Shown piece after piece: positions 6,867-13,798 of a DNA stretch of 23,263 nt. The translations under genes were made by a program, and so were the position numbers. The DNA comes from Pseudomonadota bacterium (GTDB lineage: Bacteria; Pseudomonadota; Alphaproteobacteria; Rs-D84), in NCBI GenBank assembly GCA_023402015.1, contig JAEXCU010000005.1:1-23263 (forward strand). The letters run 5' to 3'. Under the pieces are notes generated by a model. That model was not told the DNA's origin and did no database searches. It saw only the letters and a list, made by a program, of their open reading frames with translations. Every line of letters begins with the position of its first letter. Positions within the stretch are counted from its first letter, which is position 1.

Positions 6867-7820
6867 TTATTTTGTTCGTGAATGGCGGATGCGCTGGGAT
6901 TTTATAAGGTTAATAACCGCGTCCCAATTCTTGTGCTGGTCAATAAAAGAATGTTTGCTGGTTTTAAATTCCACAAATTTAAACAAGTTGCCGTTTGGGA
7001 TTGCGGAAATTTGTTCATATGCCGCGCGCAGTTGTTCAATTGGCACCTTGCGATCCAGACCGCCGCCCACAATTGTTATTGGAATACCCCATTGATTCAT
7101 CAAATCCAAACGCAACGGGCGTGAACCAATATCATCCAGAAATTTTGGCATAATTGGTACATATCTAATTTTCTCAGACACAGGGATATCGCTGGGGCTG
7201 GCCATGTTCATGGGCATTTTTTGAAATTCGTTTTCGGGAATGTCTTGCAGGTGGTAAAAACGTCGGTATAACATTTTTAAACATTGCGTGTGTGATTCGT
7301 GTATTAATGGTGCAAATAATATTGCGGCCGAAACGCGCGGTTTCAGACCATTAATTATGCGCCGATTGAATATTTCAATTGCCGCAGAACCGCCCGCGCT
7401 GTGGCCGATGATGCATGTCCATGTGCCGATACAATGCTTTTCAATAATATCCAAACTCATGTCCATAACGTCAACAAATTCCGGGAAAGTGTTCCGGCGC
7501 GCCATTGCCAATGTTGGCTTGGCCTGAAAATCCCCCAGAAATGAATTAACGCAATATATATTGTATTTATGACTCAAAGACCAATATGTAATCGCTTTCA
7601 TCAGCGGTTCAATGTTTGTATTACTGGCCAATCCCGGTGCCAAAACAATATTTCCGCGTGGGGCAGGGCCGATGGAATAGTGCGTAATACTGCCGCGTGG
7701 GGCGGAATCTTCGCTAAGACGTAAATCGGCCTTCCATTGAAAGGTCTGTTCTTTCAACGTGGGCAGTTGGCTTTCAAAATCGTGTGGTATTAATAAAGAA
7801 TTCAGCAAATATTTTGCCAT
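6867..7820 (-). CDS. Alpha/beta-hydrolase, esterase or lipase-like
   Basis: A 317-aa alpha/beta-hydrolase with a full catalytic set: nucleophile elbow GHSAGG (Ser141), an acid in GGGLDRKV (Asp256) and the histidine in KHSF (His290). The oxyanion side is probably around LAPGLASN (residues 60-67). No signal peptide is seen, so a cytoplasmic or peripheral role is likely. The substrate cannot be told; a short-chain ester or lipid is a reasonable guess. The ATG at 7820 is chosen because AAGGGC lies upstream and the residues before it in the open frame (from 7862) lie in a structured leader. It is transcribed from a strong promoter at 7967-7994 through a 140-nt leader, upstream of the ABC exporter on the same strand. 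Confidence 0.85.
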   Translation of the reverse strand: MAKYLLNSLLIPHDFESQLPTLKEQTFQWKADLRLSEDSAPRGSITHYSIGPAPRGNIVLAPGLASNTNIEPLMKAITYWSLSHKYNIYCVNSFLGDFQAKPTLAMARRNTFPEFVDVMDMSLDIIEKHCIGTWTCIIGHSAGGSAAIEIFNRRIINGLKPRVSAAILFAPLIHESHTQCLKMLYRRFYHLQDIPENEFQKMPMNMASPSDIPVSEKIRYVPIMPKFLDDIGSRPLRLDLMNQWGIPITIVGGGLDRKVPIEQLRAAYEQISAIPNGNLFKFVEFKTSKHSFIDQHKNWDAVINLIKSQRIRHSRTK

Positions 7821-7839
7821 ATTTTCTTGCCCTTGTGTG

Positions 7840-7960
7840 AATATATGCCTAATCCAAACCAACGTTTACAGTTGTGTTGTGGATTATATTTTTATCCCAG
7901 GTTTTCTGGGATTTTTTTCTTGCCAATGATGCCGAATCCAAACGTTGGCTTGAAATAAGT
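7840..7960 (-). promoter_or_regulatory. Structured 5' leader of the hydrolase gene
   Basis: On the minus strand CCAACGTTT (7940-7948) can pair perfectly with AAACGTTGG (7859-7867), enclosing a 7-bp hairpin at 7894-7912. Alternatively GCCAA pairs locally with TTGGC (7949-7922), which excludes the long helix. Two copies of a GTTTGGATT(A/C)GGCAT motif follow the two strands of the long helix. On the plus strand the 7894-7912 hairpin is followed by seven T residues and looks like a terminator, yet no plus-strand gene precedes it. Confidence 0.45.
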
Positions 7961-7966
7961 ATAAAA

Positions 7967-7994
7967 ATTATAGACATAAATAAAAAATTGTCAA
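7967..7994 (-). promoter_or_regulatory. Strong promoter of the hydrolase gene
   Basis: Consensus TTGACA (7989-7994), 16-nt spacer and consensus TATAAT (7967-7972) on the minus strand. It is back to back with the tRNA-Ala promoter. Confidence 0.75.
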
Positions 7995-8014
7995 CAATAT
8001 TTGTAATTTTTGAA

Positions 8015-8043
8015 TTGACATATGGTTGTATTCCGTATAAAAT
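8015..8043 (+). promoter_or_regulatory. Promoter of tRNA-Ala and rpsU
   Basis: TTGACA (8015-8020), 17-nt spacer and TAAAAT (8038-8043), about 48 nt before the tRNA. Confidence 0.7.
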
Positions 8044-8090
8044 GCGTGAGCTTTCAAAAGTTTGAAGGCAGAAAAGACAGGCAAAGTTTT

Positions 8091-8166
8091 GGGGTCATAG
8101 CTCAGTTGGTAGAGCACCTGCTTTGCAAGCAGGGGGTCGTCAGTTCGAGTCTGATTGGCTCCACCA
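8091..8166 (+). tRNA. tRNA-Ala (UGC)
   Basis: A 76-nt tRNA with acceptor GGGGTCA/TGGCTCC, D-arm with AGCTCAGTTGGTAGAGC, anticodon stem CCTGC/GCAGG with loop TTTGCAA (anticodon TGC), a T-loop TTCGAGT and encoded CCA. It lies 49 nt before rpsU and is probably on the same transcript. Confidence 0.97.
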
Positions 8167-8215
8167 AAATTTGTAAAACAAAATGATACAAAGTGTTGAA
8201 GGGGGTGAATAACCT

Positions 8216-8422
8216 ATGGTAAAAGTTCTGGTCCGCGATAATAATGTTGAACAGGCATTACGCGTTGCAAAACGTAAATCACAAAAAGAAGGCCTGTATC
8301 GCGAAATGAAAGAACGTCAGCGTTATGAAAAACCGACAACACGACGCAAACGTTTGAAAGAAGAAGCCGTTCGCAATGAAAAAAAACGTCAATCAAAGCA
8401 AAGAATGGTTTTCGGATTCTAA
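8216..8422 (+). CDS. rpsU: 30S ribosomal protein S21
   Basis: A 68-aa, very basic protein matching S21 from end to end: VKVLVRDNNVEQALRVAKRK at residues 2-21, then a long Arg/Lys/Glu helix (KRKSQKEGLYREMKERQRYEKP). S21 binds the 30S platform near the anti-Shine-Dalgarno region and helps translation initiation. A GGGGGTGA ribosome site lies 8 nt before the ATG. It follows tRNA-Ala by 49 nt with no terminator between them, so processing of a joint transcript is likely. A strong terminator follows at 8431-8458. Confidence 0.96.
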   Translation: MVKVLVRDNNVEQALRVAKRKSQKEGLYREMKERQRYEKPTTRRKRLKEEAVRNEKKRQSKQRMVFGF

Positions 8423-8430
8423 AAAAATTA

Positions 8431-8458
8431 AATCCCCCGTCTGGGGGATTTTTTTATT
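8431..8458 (+). terminator. Intrinsic terminator after rpsU
   Basis: An 8-bp stem AATCCCCC/GGGGGATT (8431-8450) is followed by a run of T. Confidence 0.9.
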
Positions 8459-8470
8459 TCGTTTTTTATA

Positions 8471-8498
8471 TTGACAAAAGTGTATTTGGTATTAAAAT
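8471..8498 (+). promoter_or_regulatory. Promoter of the 106-aa gene
   Basis: TTGACA (8471-8476), 16-nt spacer and TAAAAT (8493-8498), about 25 nt before the start codon at 8524. Confidence 0.7.
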
Positions 8499-8523
8499 AT
8501 ATTATATAACAAAAGGAAAAATA

Positions 8524-8844
8524 ATGAATACACGCCAAATCAGATTGAATTTTCGTGATGCAATCAACAAAATTACCGGCAAACAAGCCCTGATAGAAGA
8601 ATACAATATTCTGACACAGCAATTGTGCAATATTTCCGATAACACACCGGTTGGAACGCCAATGAAAAACTATCTGATGGAACAACTGGATGTGATTCTG
8701 GAACGCCAAGATATTTACACAGGAAACGGCATTATATTGGACAGTTATAATCCATATGAAGGCCGCAAAAGCACCACACAGAAAAAAATAAATGATATGA
8801 GAACACTGTTGCAAACAATCAAACAAGTGCCAAAGGTTCGTTAA
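8524..8844 (+). CDS. Hypothetical small cytoplasmic protein, 106 aa
   Basis: I do not recognise a family. The protein is hydrophilic with no signal peptide or membrane segment; it has one cysteine (in QQLCNIS, about residue 37) and is probably mostly helical, with a basic C-terminal third (KKINDMRTLLQTIKQVPKVR). It is very likely real: it has its own consensus promoter at 8471-8498, an AAAGGA ribosome site well spaced before the ATG, and a tight intrinsic terminator (8851-8875) right after the stop. It is thus a monocistronic gene between rpsU and the leader RNA copy B. Nothing in the neighbours points to a role. Confidence 0.8.
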   Translation: MNTRQIRLNFRDAINKITGKQALIEEYNILTQQLCNISDNTPVGTPMKNYLMEQLDVILERQDIYTGNGIILDSYNPYEGRKSTTQKKINDMRTLLQTIKQVPKVR

Positions 8845-8849
8845 TAAAA

Positions 8850-8876
8850 AAACCGCCAATCGGCGGTTTTTTTAAT
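8850..8876 (+). terminator. Intrinsic terminator after the 106-aa gene
   Basis: AACCGCC (8851-8857) pairs with GGCGGTT (8862-8868), followed by a T-run. It lies directly before the -35 box of leader RNA copy B. Confidence 0.88.
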
Positions 8877-8877
8877 G

Positions 8878-8906
8878 TTGTTTTTATATTGACAATCATT
8901 TATACT
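8878..8906 (+). promoter_or_regulatory. Promoter of leader RNA copy B
   Basis: TTGTTT (8878-8883), 17-nt spacer and TATACT (8901-8906). This geometry and -10 box match copy A. A TTGACA at 8890-8895 is too close to the -10 box (5 nt) to be its -35. Confidence 0.65.
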
Positions 8907-8911
8907 GTTTA

Positions 8912-9157
8912 ATGAATCCAAAGGGATATTGGGTTCGGGACGTAGAAAATCCCATAATAATGCGGCGTTAACGTTTGTTGCGCTGGTATCCGACAGAAAC
9001 GTTGGGCACATTTTGTGCCAATTATTTTTCTGTATCCCGGCCTTAAATGTGTCGGGAAGCCGTCGGCTATATAACAGGATATTTTCCGAAAGCCGACGGG
9101 ATCATTCATTATTATGATTTTTCTAACTTCCCGACCACCAAAATTTGGTGGTTTTTT
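8912..9157 (+). ncRNA. Structured leader RNA, copy B (orphan family)
   Basis: Helices: GGGAT 8923-8927 with 8949-8953; ACAGAAA 8993-8999 with 9027-9033, enclosing GGCACA 9005-9010 with 9014-9019; CCCGGC 9036-9041 with GTCGGG 9051-9056; CCGTCGGC 9060-9067 with 9092-9099, holding the conserved loop ATATAACAGG. Alternatively GTCGGGAAG (9051-9059) pairs perfectly with CTTCCCGAC (9127-9135), which would break the 9036-9056 hairpin. The terminator stem (9135-9140 with 9146-9151, then Ts) follows at once. Most helices are kept in copy A by different base pairs, which supports a selected structure. The downstream start codon is 27 nt after the T-run, so transcription of that gene most likely passes through this element. 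The ligand or signal is unknown. Confidence 0.78.
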
Positions 9158-9183
9158 GTTTTGCAAATTACGGGAGATGAAAA

Positions 9184-9708
9184 ATGAAAATATTGCCAAT
9201 GATACTGTCTGGTATAATGTTTACGGGCGCTGCAAATGCAATTTCGTCCATTTGTAATGATGGATATTACAGTGGTATGTACGGGTGTGTCAAATGTCCT
9301 GATGACTATCCCCGGTCCAAATCCAATAATACAGATGGAATAACATCTTGTTTCAAAGCAGATAGTGTTCGCAGTACCACCAATTATTCCATATATGAGA
9401 ATAGATGTTATTATAACAGTCATTGTACAAATGTATTTATATCTTGCCTGGATGGATACTATGATGCCGGAAATGCCAGTACAACCATGACGTGCACGGC
9501 CGTTGGTCAAAATTATTACAGCAGTTCCCCCAGCAGTCGTTTGCGTTGTCCCGTTTATTACTATAATGGCATAAATAATACTTTTATTGGTTTGACAACC
9601 GGAACAAATGCGGCGGCAATAACCGATTGTTATATTCCCACGGGCCAGAATTTTACAGATACAACCGGAACGTTTTCGTATACGTCCAAATGCAGTTATA
9701 CCCGTTAG
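9184..9708 (+). CDS. Secreted cysteine-rich protein
   Basis: A 174-aa protein with a signal peptide of about 19 residues (MKILPMILSGIMFTGAANA) and a mature part with 11 cysteines, many Tyr, Asn, Ser and Thr, and little charge. Short modules of the type CxDGYY...C (CNDGYYSGMYGCVKC, CLDGYYDAG) resemble the small disulfide-rich repeats found in the larger exported protein at 14326-15513. Export and disulfide formation in the periplasm or at the surface are likely; no enzyme motif is seen. A GGGAGA ribosome site lies 8 nt before the ATG. There is no space for a promoter between this site and the terminator of leader RNA copy B. The gene ends before a strong terminator at 9771-9805. Confidence 0.85.
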   Translation: MKILPMILSGIMFTGAANAISSICNDGYYSGMYGCVKCPDDYPRSKSNNTDGITSCFKADSVRSTTNYSIYENRCYYNSHCTNVFISCLDGYYDAGNASTTMTCTAVGQNYYSSSPSSRLRCPVYYYNGINNTFIGLTTGTNAAAITDCYIPTGQNFTDTTGTFSYTSKCSYTR

Positions 9709-9770
9709 GCGGTTGATTGAATCGGTTGCAATTCGGGGTGTGTTGAATTCACACTTGGGGCGCAAGAACA

Positions 9771-9805
9771 AGGCATGTTATTGTCATTAACATGCCTGTT
9801 TTTGT
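9771..9805 (+). terminator. Intrinsic terminator after the secreted cysteine-rich gene
   Basis: A 10-bp stem AGGCATGTTA (9771-9780) with TAACATGCCT (9788-9797) is followed by GTTTTTG. The 60 nt between the stop codon and the hairpin hold nothing recognisable. Confidence 0.88.
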
Positions 9806-9812
9806 TTTTTAT

Positions 9813-9841
9813 TTGTCAGATTTTGCACTTTATGCTATTAT
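9813..9841 (+). promoter_or_regulatory. Promoter of the DUF805 gene
   Basis: TTGTCA (9813-9818), 17-nt spacer and TATTAT (9836-9841). Transcription would begin near 9848, which rules out the upstream ATG codons of the long open frame. Confidence 0.6.
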
Positions 9842-9869
9842 TCACATGTATAACAATGGGGATATTTTC

Positions 9870-10352
9870 ATGCCAACGAAAAAAATTAATACCAAAAAAT
9901 CTAAAAAAATGACAGACAGTGTTAAATATACAAATATGTTTCGTGCATATGCGGCATTTTGGCGTCGCGGTTTTACAGAATGGGCCGGAACGTCATCGCG
10001 GTCTGAATATTGGTGGTCCCAATTAATGAATGCGTTAATTGGAATTTTTGGTGTGGTCGTTATTGTATTGGTCGCAATGTTTGAAAATATGTGGTTTGGC
10101 GAGACAGGTTGGGGGCCAGGAACATTTTTTGTTTGTTTCTTGCTGTGGTTATTTGTTATGGCAACAATTATTCCGCGCATTTCACAAATAACGCGCCGTA
10201 TGCATGACGTTGGTTTATCAGCGTGGTGGTGGTTATTGTTTGTTTTGGCGATATTGCCGATTCTCGGATTTGTGCCAGCAATATTTTTCTTTGTTGTTTC
10301 TTTATTGCCAACCAAAGTAAAAGACAATCCATATCATAAATTTAATAAATGA
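9870..10352 (+). CDS. DUF805 family inner-membrane protein
   Basis: A 160-aa membrane protein. A basic cytoplasmic N-terminus (residues 1-20, PTKKINTKKSKK) precedes the DUF805 region, with the family-typical WAGTSSRSEYWW motif, hydrophobic segments around residues 56-72 and 85-105, a conserved RISQITRRMHDVGLSAWWWLL motif, and a last segment ending at SLLPT. The family is common in bacterial inner membranes and its biochemical role is not established. The start at 9870 is chosen over the open frame from 9792 because the predicted transcription start is near 9848 and a GGGGA site lies upstream of this ATG. The gene stands alone, with a bidirectional terminator shared with polA. Confidence 0.88.
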   Translation: MPTKKINTKKSKKMTDSVKYTNMFRAYAAFWRRGFTEWAGTSSRSEYWWSQLMNALIGIFGVVVIVLVAMFENMWFGETGWGPGTFFVCFLLWLFVMATIIPRISQITRRMHDVGLSAWWWLLFVLAILPILGFVPAIFFFVVSLLPTKVKDNPYHKFNK

Positions 10353-10384
10353 AAAAACCGGGTTTTATCCCGGTTTTTATTTTC
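10352..10384. terminator. Bidirectional terminator between DUF805 gene and polA
   Basis: A CCGGG/CCCGG stem (10358-10362 with 10369-10373) has A-runs on the left and T-runs on the right, serving the convergent genes. Confidence 0.85.
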
Positions 10385-13157
10385 CCCAGACGGGCGCAAT
10401 TACATATTCCGCCGCCAAAGGTACGGATAACTGGGCAACGTTTTCCATTTCGTGCTGGATCTTTTTTGCAAATTCCGTCGCCACATCTGCATCACATTCA
10501 AAAACCATTTCATCATGCACCTGCATAATCATACGGATTTTGTCGGCATTTGGTTGCATAATTTTTTTTGTGATATTCACCATTGCCAGACGCATCAGGT
10601 CGGCCTCAAATCCCTGAATCGGGGCATTAACGGCCGCGCGCATTGCATATGCACGCATGCGTGGATTGTGCGCTTCGGGTAATTCTATGCGACGCCCCCA
10701 CGGTGTCAGAACATAGCCATTTTTCAGGGCGAATTCCTTGACGCTTTCTATGTATTGCTTAATCTCGGGCAGGCCGGCCATATATGAATTTATTATTTCT
10801 TGGGCCGCGCTGCGCGATACGCCCAATTGGGACGACAGGCCAAACGAAGAAATTCCATATATAATTGAAAAGTTCACGGTTTTTGCCGCACGGCGTAAAT
10901 CTTTGGGAACGGGTGCATTGGCGGCAATGCCAAATATCTTGCGCGCGGTTTGTTCGTGAATGTCCAGACCACTGTTAAACGTTTCCTTGAATGTATGAAC
11001 GTCGGCCACATCTGCCAACAGGCGCAACTGAATCTGGGAATAATCAGCGGATATTAATACGCGGCCCGCCGGCGCGATAAAGCATTTACGAATTTCTTCG
11101 CCAACCTCACTTTTAATCGGAATATTTTGCAGGTTTGGATCGCGACTGGACAGGCGACCGGTATTGGTGCTGGTCTGTAAATATGTGGTATGGATTCGCC
11201 CGTCAGATGCAATTTGCCGCGGCAACGCGTCCGCGTATGTGCCCGCCAACTTGGCCACAGAACGCCAATTTAGTATTTCCCCGACAATCGGGTGCGCATC
11301 AATCATATCGTTTAATGTATCGGCATCTGTGGACCGCTTTTTATTCGTTGGCAGATTCATTTCATCAAACAAAATGGTACCCAGTTGCTTTGGACTGCCG
11401 ATGTTAAATTCGTGCCCCGCCATATCCCAGATTTCACGTTCCAGTTTGGTTAATTGTTCGTGAAAAACCACAGATAAATTTATTAAACCAGATTTATTTA
11501 CCAATACGCCTGCACGTTCCATTTGCAACAAAACCGGCAACAAAGGCAAATCGCACGTTTCATACAAATGACGCAATTTTTCATTTTCATTTAGTTTTGG
11601 CCGCATGAATTCGTATAGTGCGAAACATATGCTGGCATCTTCGGCGGCATAAGGGCAGGCGGCATCCACAGATAATTCTGCAAATTGGCGTTCTGCGTCG
11701 CGTGTTTTGGGTGGAAACAATGATGCAAACGGTATGTTTTCATGACGCAAATATTTCATTGCGCATTCATCCAGGCCGTGTCCATGCACCGTTCCGAACA
11801 ACGCGTAAGACAGCAGCATTGTATCATCAATCGGCGAAATTTTACTTACATCCCAATTTTCATTTGCCATAATGTGCAAATCAAATTTCAAATTATGCCC
11901 AATTTTTGTGATTTTCGGATTGGTCAATATCGGCCAAATTTTTTTATAAACGGTTTCAATTGGCAACTGATTTGGGGCAATGGATTCGGTACCAAACAAA
12001 TCAGCAGACGCTGCAACATGGCGAATGGGAATATAAACGCCATGCGTGCCATTTACCGCCATGGACATTCCAACAATTCGGGCACTGAAATGATTCAGAC
12101 CGGTTGTTTCAGTATCTATGGCAACAACATCTTGAATCTGGGCCAAAAATGCGTCCAGTGCCTGTTCGGTGTTAATGACTTCGTACGTTAATTTACGACC
12201 CTGGGGAGGTGTATAATCTGTTTTTTGTGCGGCAATATCCACCGGGCAATCAGACGCAGCATATTGAAATGGCGGTGTTTTTTCGGATGCATTGTATTTT
12301 TCCAGCGGGAACATTTTTTCAATTTTCATTGCCAATGTGCCGCTTTCCAGTTTTGTCTGAACATATTTTAATGCCGCCGGTGTGTCAAAACGAAACGGAT
12401 GCAATTCTAGCCCGGACAGGTCAACATCTGTTTTTAAACTGACCAGTTGACGTGATATGTACGCCTGGTCGCGATAATCGCGCAACAGATTTCTGATACG
12501 TTCATTTTTAACTTCGTCCAAATGATCATACAACGCGTCCAGTGTTCCAAATTGGTTTATCAGTTCTGCCGCCTTTTTCGGACCAATTCCCGGTACACCC
12601 GGAACATTGTCCGACGAATCGCCCATCAGTGATTGAACGTCAATAACCTGGTCTGGGCGGACACCAAATTTTTCAAAAACCTGGGGGGCGCGGACGTCAT
12701 GCTGTTTCATGCCGTCGTACAGATAAACGCAATCGGACACCAATTGCATCAGGTCTTTATCACTGGTAATAATGCGTGTCGCATCGTTTTTTGTGCAATT
12801 TTCGCGCGCCAATGTTGCGATGACATCGTCGGCCTCAACCCCGGGAATACACAGTACCGGCATGCCCATGGCGGCGACGCCTTCGCGGACCATAACGGCC
12901 TGGGTAATTAAATCTGCGGGTGTCTCGCTGCGGTTTGCCTTGTATGCGGGATAAATATCTTGGCGAAATGTGGTGCGTGATGCGTCAAAAACACATACGA
13001 AATAATCATCTGGTTTTGCGGCGCCCAAAATGGGCAAAATCATATTAAAGAACCCATACACCGCACCGGTTGGTGTCCCGTCCCCGCGGGTCAGACGACT
13101 GTGAACGCCATAATACGCGCGAAATAACAAAGAATTTCCGTCAATCAGTGTCAGCAT
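10377..13157 (-). CDS. polA: DNA polymerase I
   Basis: A 926-aa, complete three-domain enzyme for Okazaki-fragment processing and repair. Residues 1-280 are the 5'-nuclease domain, starting LTLIDGNSLLFRAYY, with the helix-hairpin-helix region GDSSDNVPGVPGIGPKKA (179-196). Residues about 325-515 are the 3'-5' exonuclease; the Exo I motif DTETTG (348-353) and the Exo III YAAED motif are intact, so proofreading should be active. The polymerase domain follows, with the palm motif DYSQIQLRLL, the O-helix RRAAKTVNFSIIYGISSFG and the catalytic HDE (881-883). GGGGGAAAAT before the ATG is a good ribosome site. It is a single gene, downstream of nothing obvious on this strand except the beta-barrel gene at 13208-13750. 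Confidence 0.98.
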   Translation of the reverse strand: MLTLIDGNSLLFRAYYGVHSRLTRGDGTPTGAVYGFFNMILPILGAAKPDDYFVCVFDASRTTFRQDIYPAYKANRSETPADLITQAVMVREGVAAMGMPVLCIPGVEADDVIATLARENCTKNDATRIITSDKDLMQLVSDCVYLYDGMKQHDVRAPQVFEKFGVRPDQVIDVQSLMGDSSDNVPGVPGIGPKKAAELINQFGTLDALYDHLDEVKNERIRNLLRDYRDQAYISRQLVSLKTDVDLSGLELHPFRFDTPAALKYVQTKLESGTLAMKIEKMFPLEKYNASEKTPPFQYAASDCPVDIAAQKTDYTPPQGRKLTYEVINTEQALDAFLAQIQDVVAIDTETTGLNHFSARIVGMSMAVNGTHGVYIPIRHVAASADLFGTESIAPNQLPIETVYKKIWPILTNPKITKIGHNLKFDLHIMANENWDVSKISPIDDTMLLSYALFGTVHGHGLDECAMKYLRHENIPFASLFPPKTRDAERQFAELSVDAACPYAAEDASICFALYEFMRPKLNENEKLRHLYETCDLPLLPVLLQMERAGVLVNKSGLINLSVVFHEQLTKLEREIWDMAGHEFNIGSPKQLGTILFDEMNLPTNKKRSTDADTLNDMIDAHPIVGEILNWRSVAKLAGTYADALPRQIASDGRIHTTYLQTSTNTGRLSSRDPNLQNIPIKSEVGEEIRKCFIAPAGRVLISADYSQIQLRLLADVADVHTFKETFNSGLDIHEQTARKIFGIAANAPVPKDLRRAAKTVNFSIIYGISSFGLSSQLGVSRSAAQEIINSYMAGLPEIKQYIESVKEFALKNGYVLTPWGRRIELPEAHNPRMRAYAMRAAVNAPIQGFEADLMRLAMVNITKKIMQPNADKIRMIMQVHDEMVFECDADVATEFAKKIQHEMENVAQLSVPLAAEYVIAPVWGK

Positions 13158-13175
13158 ATTTTCCCCCGCGGGTTA

Positions 13176-13200
13176 AACAGGGGCGACAAACGCCCCTGGG
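13176..13200 (-). terminator. Hairpin after the beta-barrel gene
   Basis: A perfect 8-bp stem CAGGGGCG (13179-13186) with CGCCCCTG (13191-13198), just downstream of the minus-strand stop at 13208 and followed by TTTAA. The weak U-tract makes it a modest terminator; readthrough into polA is possible. Confidence 0.5.
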
Positions 13201-13207
13201 ATTATAT

Positions 13208-13750
13208 TTAAAATACGTACCGTAATTTTATACGCAAATCATAATGCAGTAAATCCGGTTTGTCATTATCATATTTGTAAATGTCCGGTGCGTACAGGAC
13301 GCGGGCCTCGGTATCAATTTTTAATGGTAATACAGGAACGTCAAACGTCAGGCCCAACATACCCTGGTATGCCATGCCGTCATTGATGTCCACATGTGGC
13401 ATTGGTGCATCGCCGCCAAACACATTCCCGATGCCCAGTCCGAAATATGGCTTAATCGCCGGTGTTGGCATTTTTGCATATGCGTTAATCATGCCGATAT
13501 GCAGTTTTGTATCATCGTTGTTTAAATAATTATATTCCAATTCAAATCGCAGGGCGGGAATGTCTATCCCTAAAACAGCACCATATGATTGGGCCGATTG
13601 AGTATCATCTTTATCGTGTGCGAACAATGTTGCCGCACCCGCGCCAACCGTCGCGCCGGCATAAATATCAAATAAAACATTTGCGTTTGCATTTGCGGTT
13701 ATGAAAATCGCAGACATTGCAGTTAAAATGCCTGCTGTTTTTAATTTCAT
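13208..13750 (-). CDS. Small outer-membrane beta-barrel protein
   Basis: A 180-aa exported protein with a signal peptide of about 23 residues (MKLKTAGILTAMSAIFITANANA). The mature part shows alternating-residue amphipathic strands typical of an 8-stranded barrel (YAGATVGAGAATLF; LRFELEYNYL; PYFGLGIGN; LRIKLRYVF) and ends in the C-terminal phenylalanine that the BAM complex recognises. It resembles OmpA-barrel/Opa-like porin folds; no specific function can be assigned. AAGGAG lies correctly before the ATG at 13750, so the 40 extra codons of the upstream open frame, which overlap pth, are rejected. It is divergent from pth, with 48 bp between the start codons and a TATAAT-like box on both strands. 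Confidence 0.85.
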   Translation of the reverse strand: MKLKTAGILTAMSAIFITANANANVLFDIYAGATVGAGAATLFAHDKDDTQSAQSYGAVLGIDIPALRFELEYNYLNNDDTKLHIGMINAYAKMPTPAIKPYFGLGIGNVFGGDAPMPHVDINDGMAYQGMLGLTFDVPVLPLKIDTEARVLYAPDIYKYDNDKPDLLHYDLRIKLRYVF

Positions 13751-13798
13751 ATTTTTCTCCTTTCTTGTGATATTATAATAGAAAAAAGAGATATACAC

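Noticed and set aside
8890..8917. TTGACA as -35 box for leader RNA copy B
   Set aside because: Only 5 nt separate it from TATACT, and a 17-nt spacing downstream gives no -10 box; TTGTTT fits and matches copy A.
432..9157. 6S RNA, tmRNA or RNase P RNA as identity of the paired RNAs
   Set aside because: Two copies exist, no open central bubble, no tmRNA tag or tRNA-like end, and none of the conserved RNase P segments are present.
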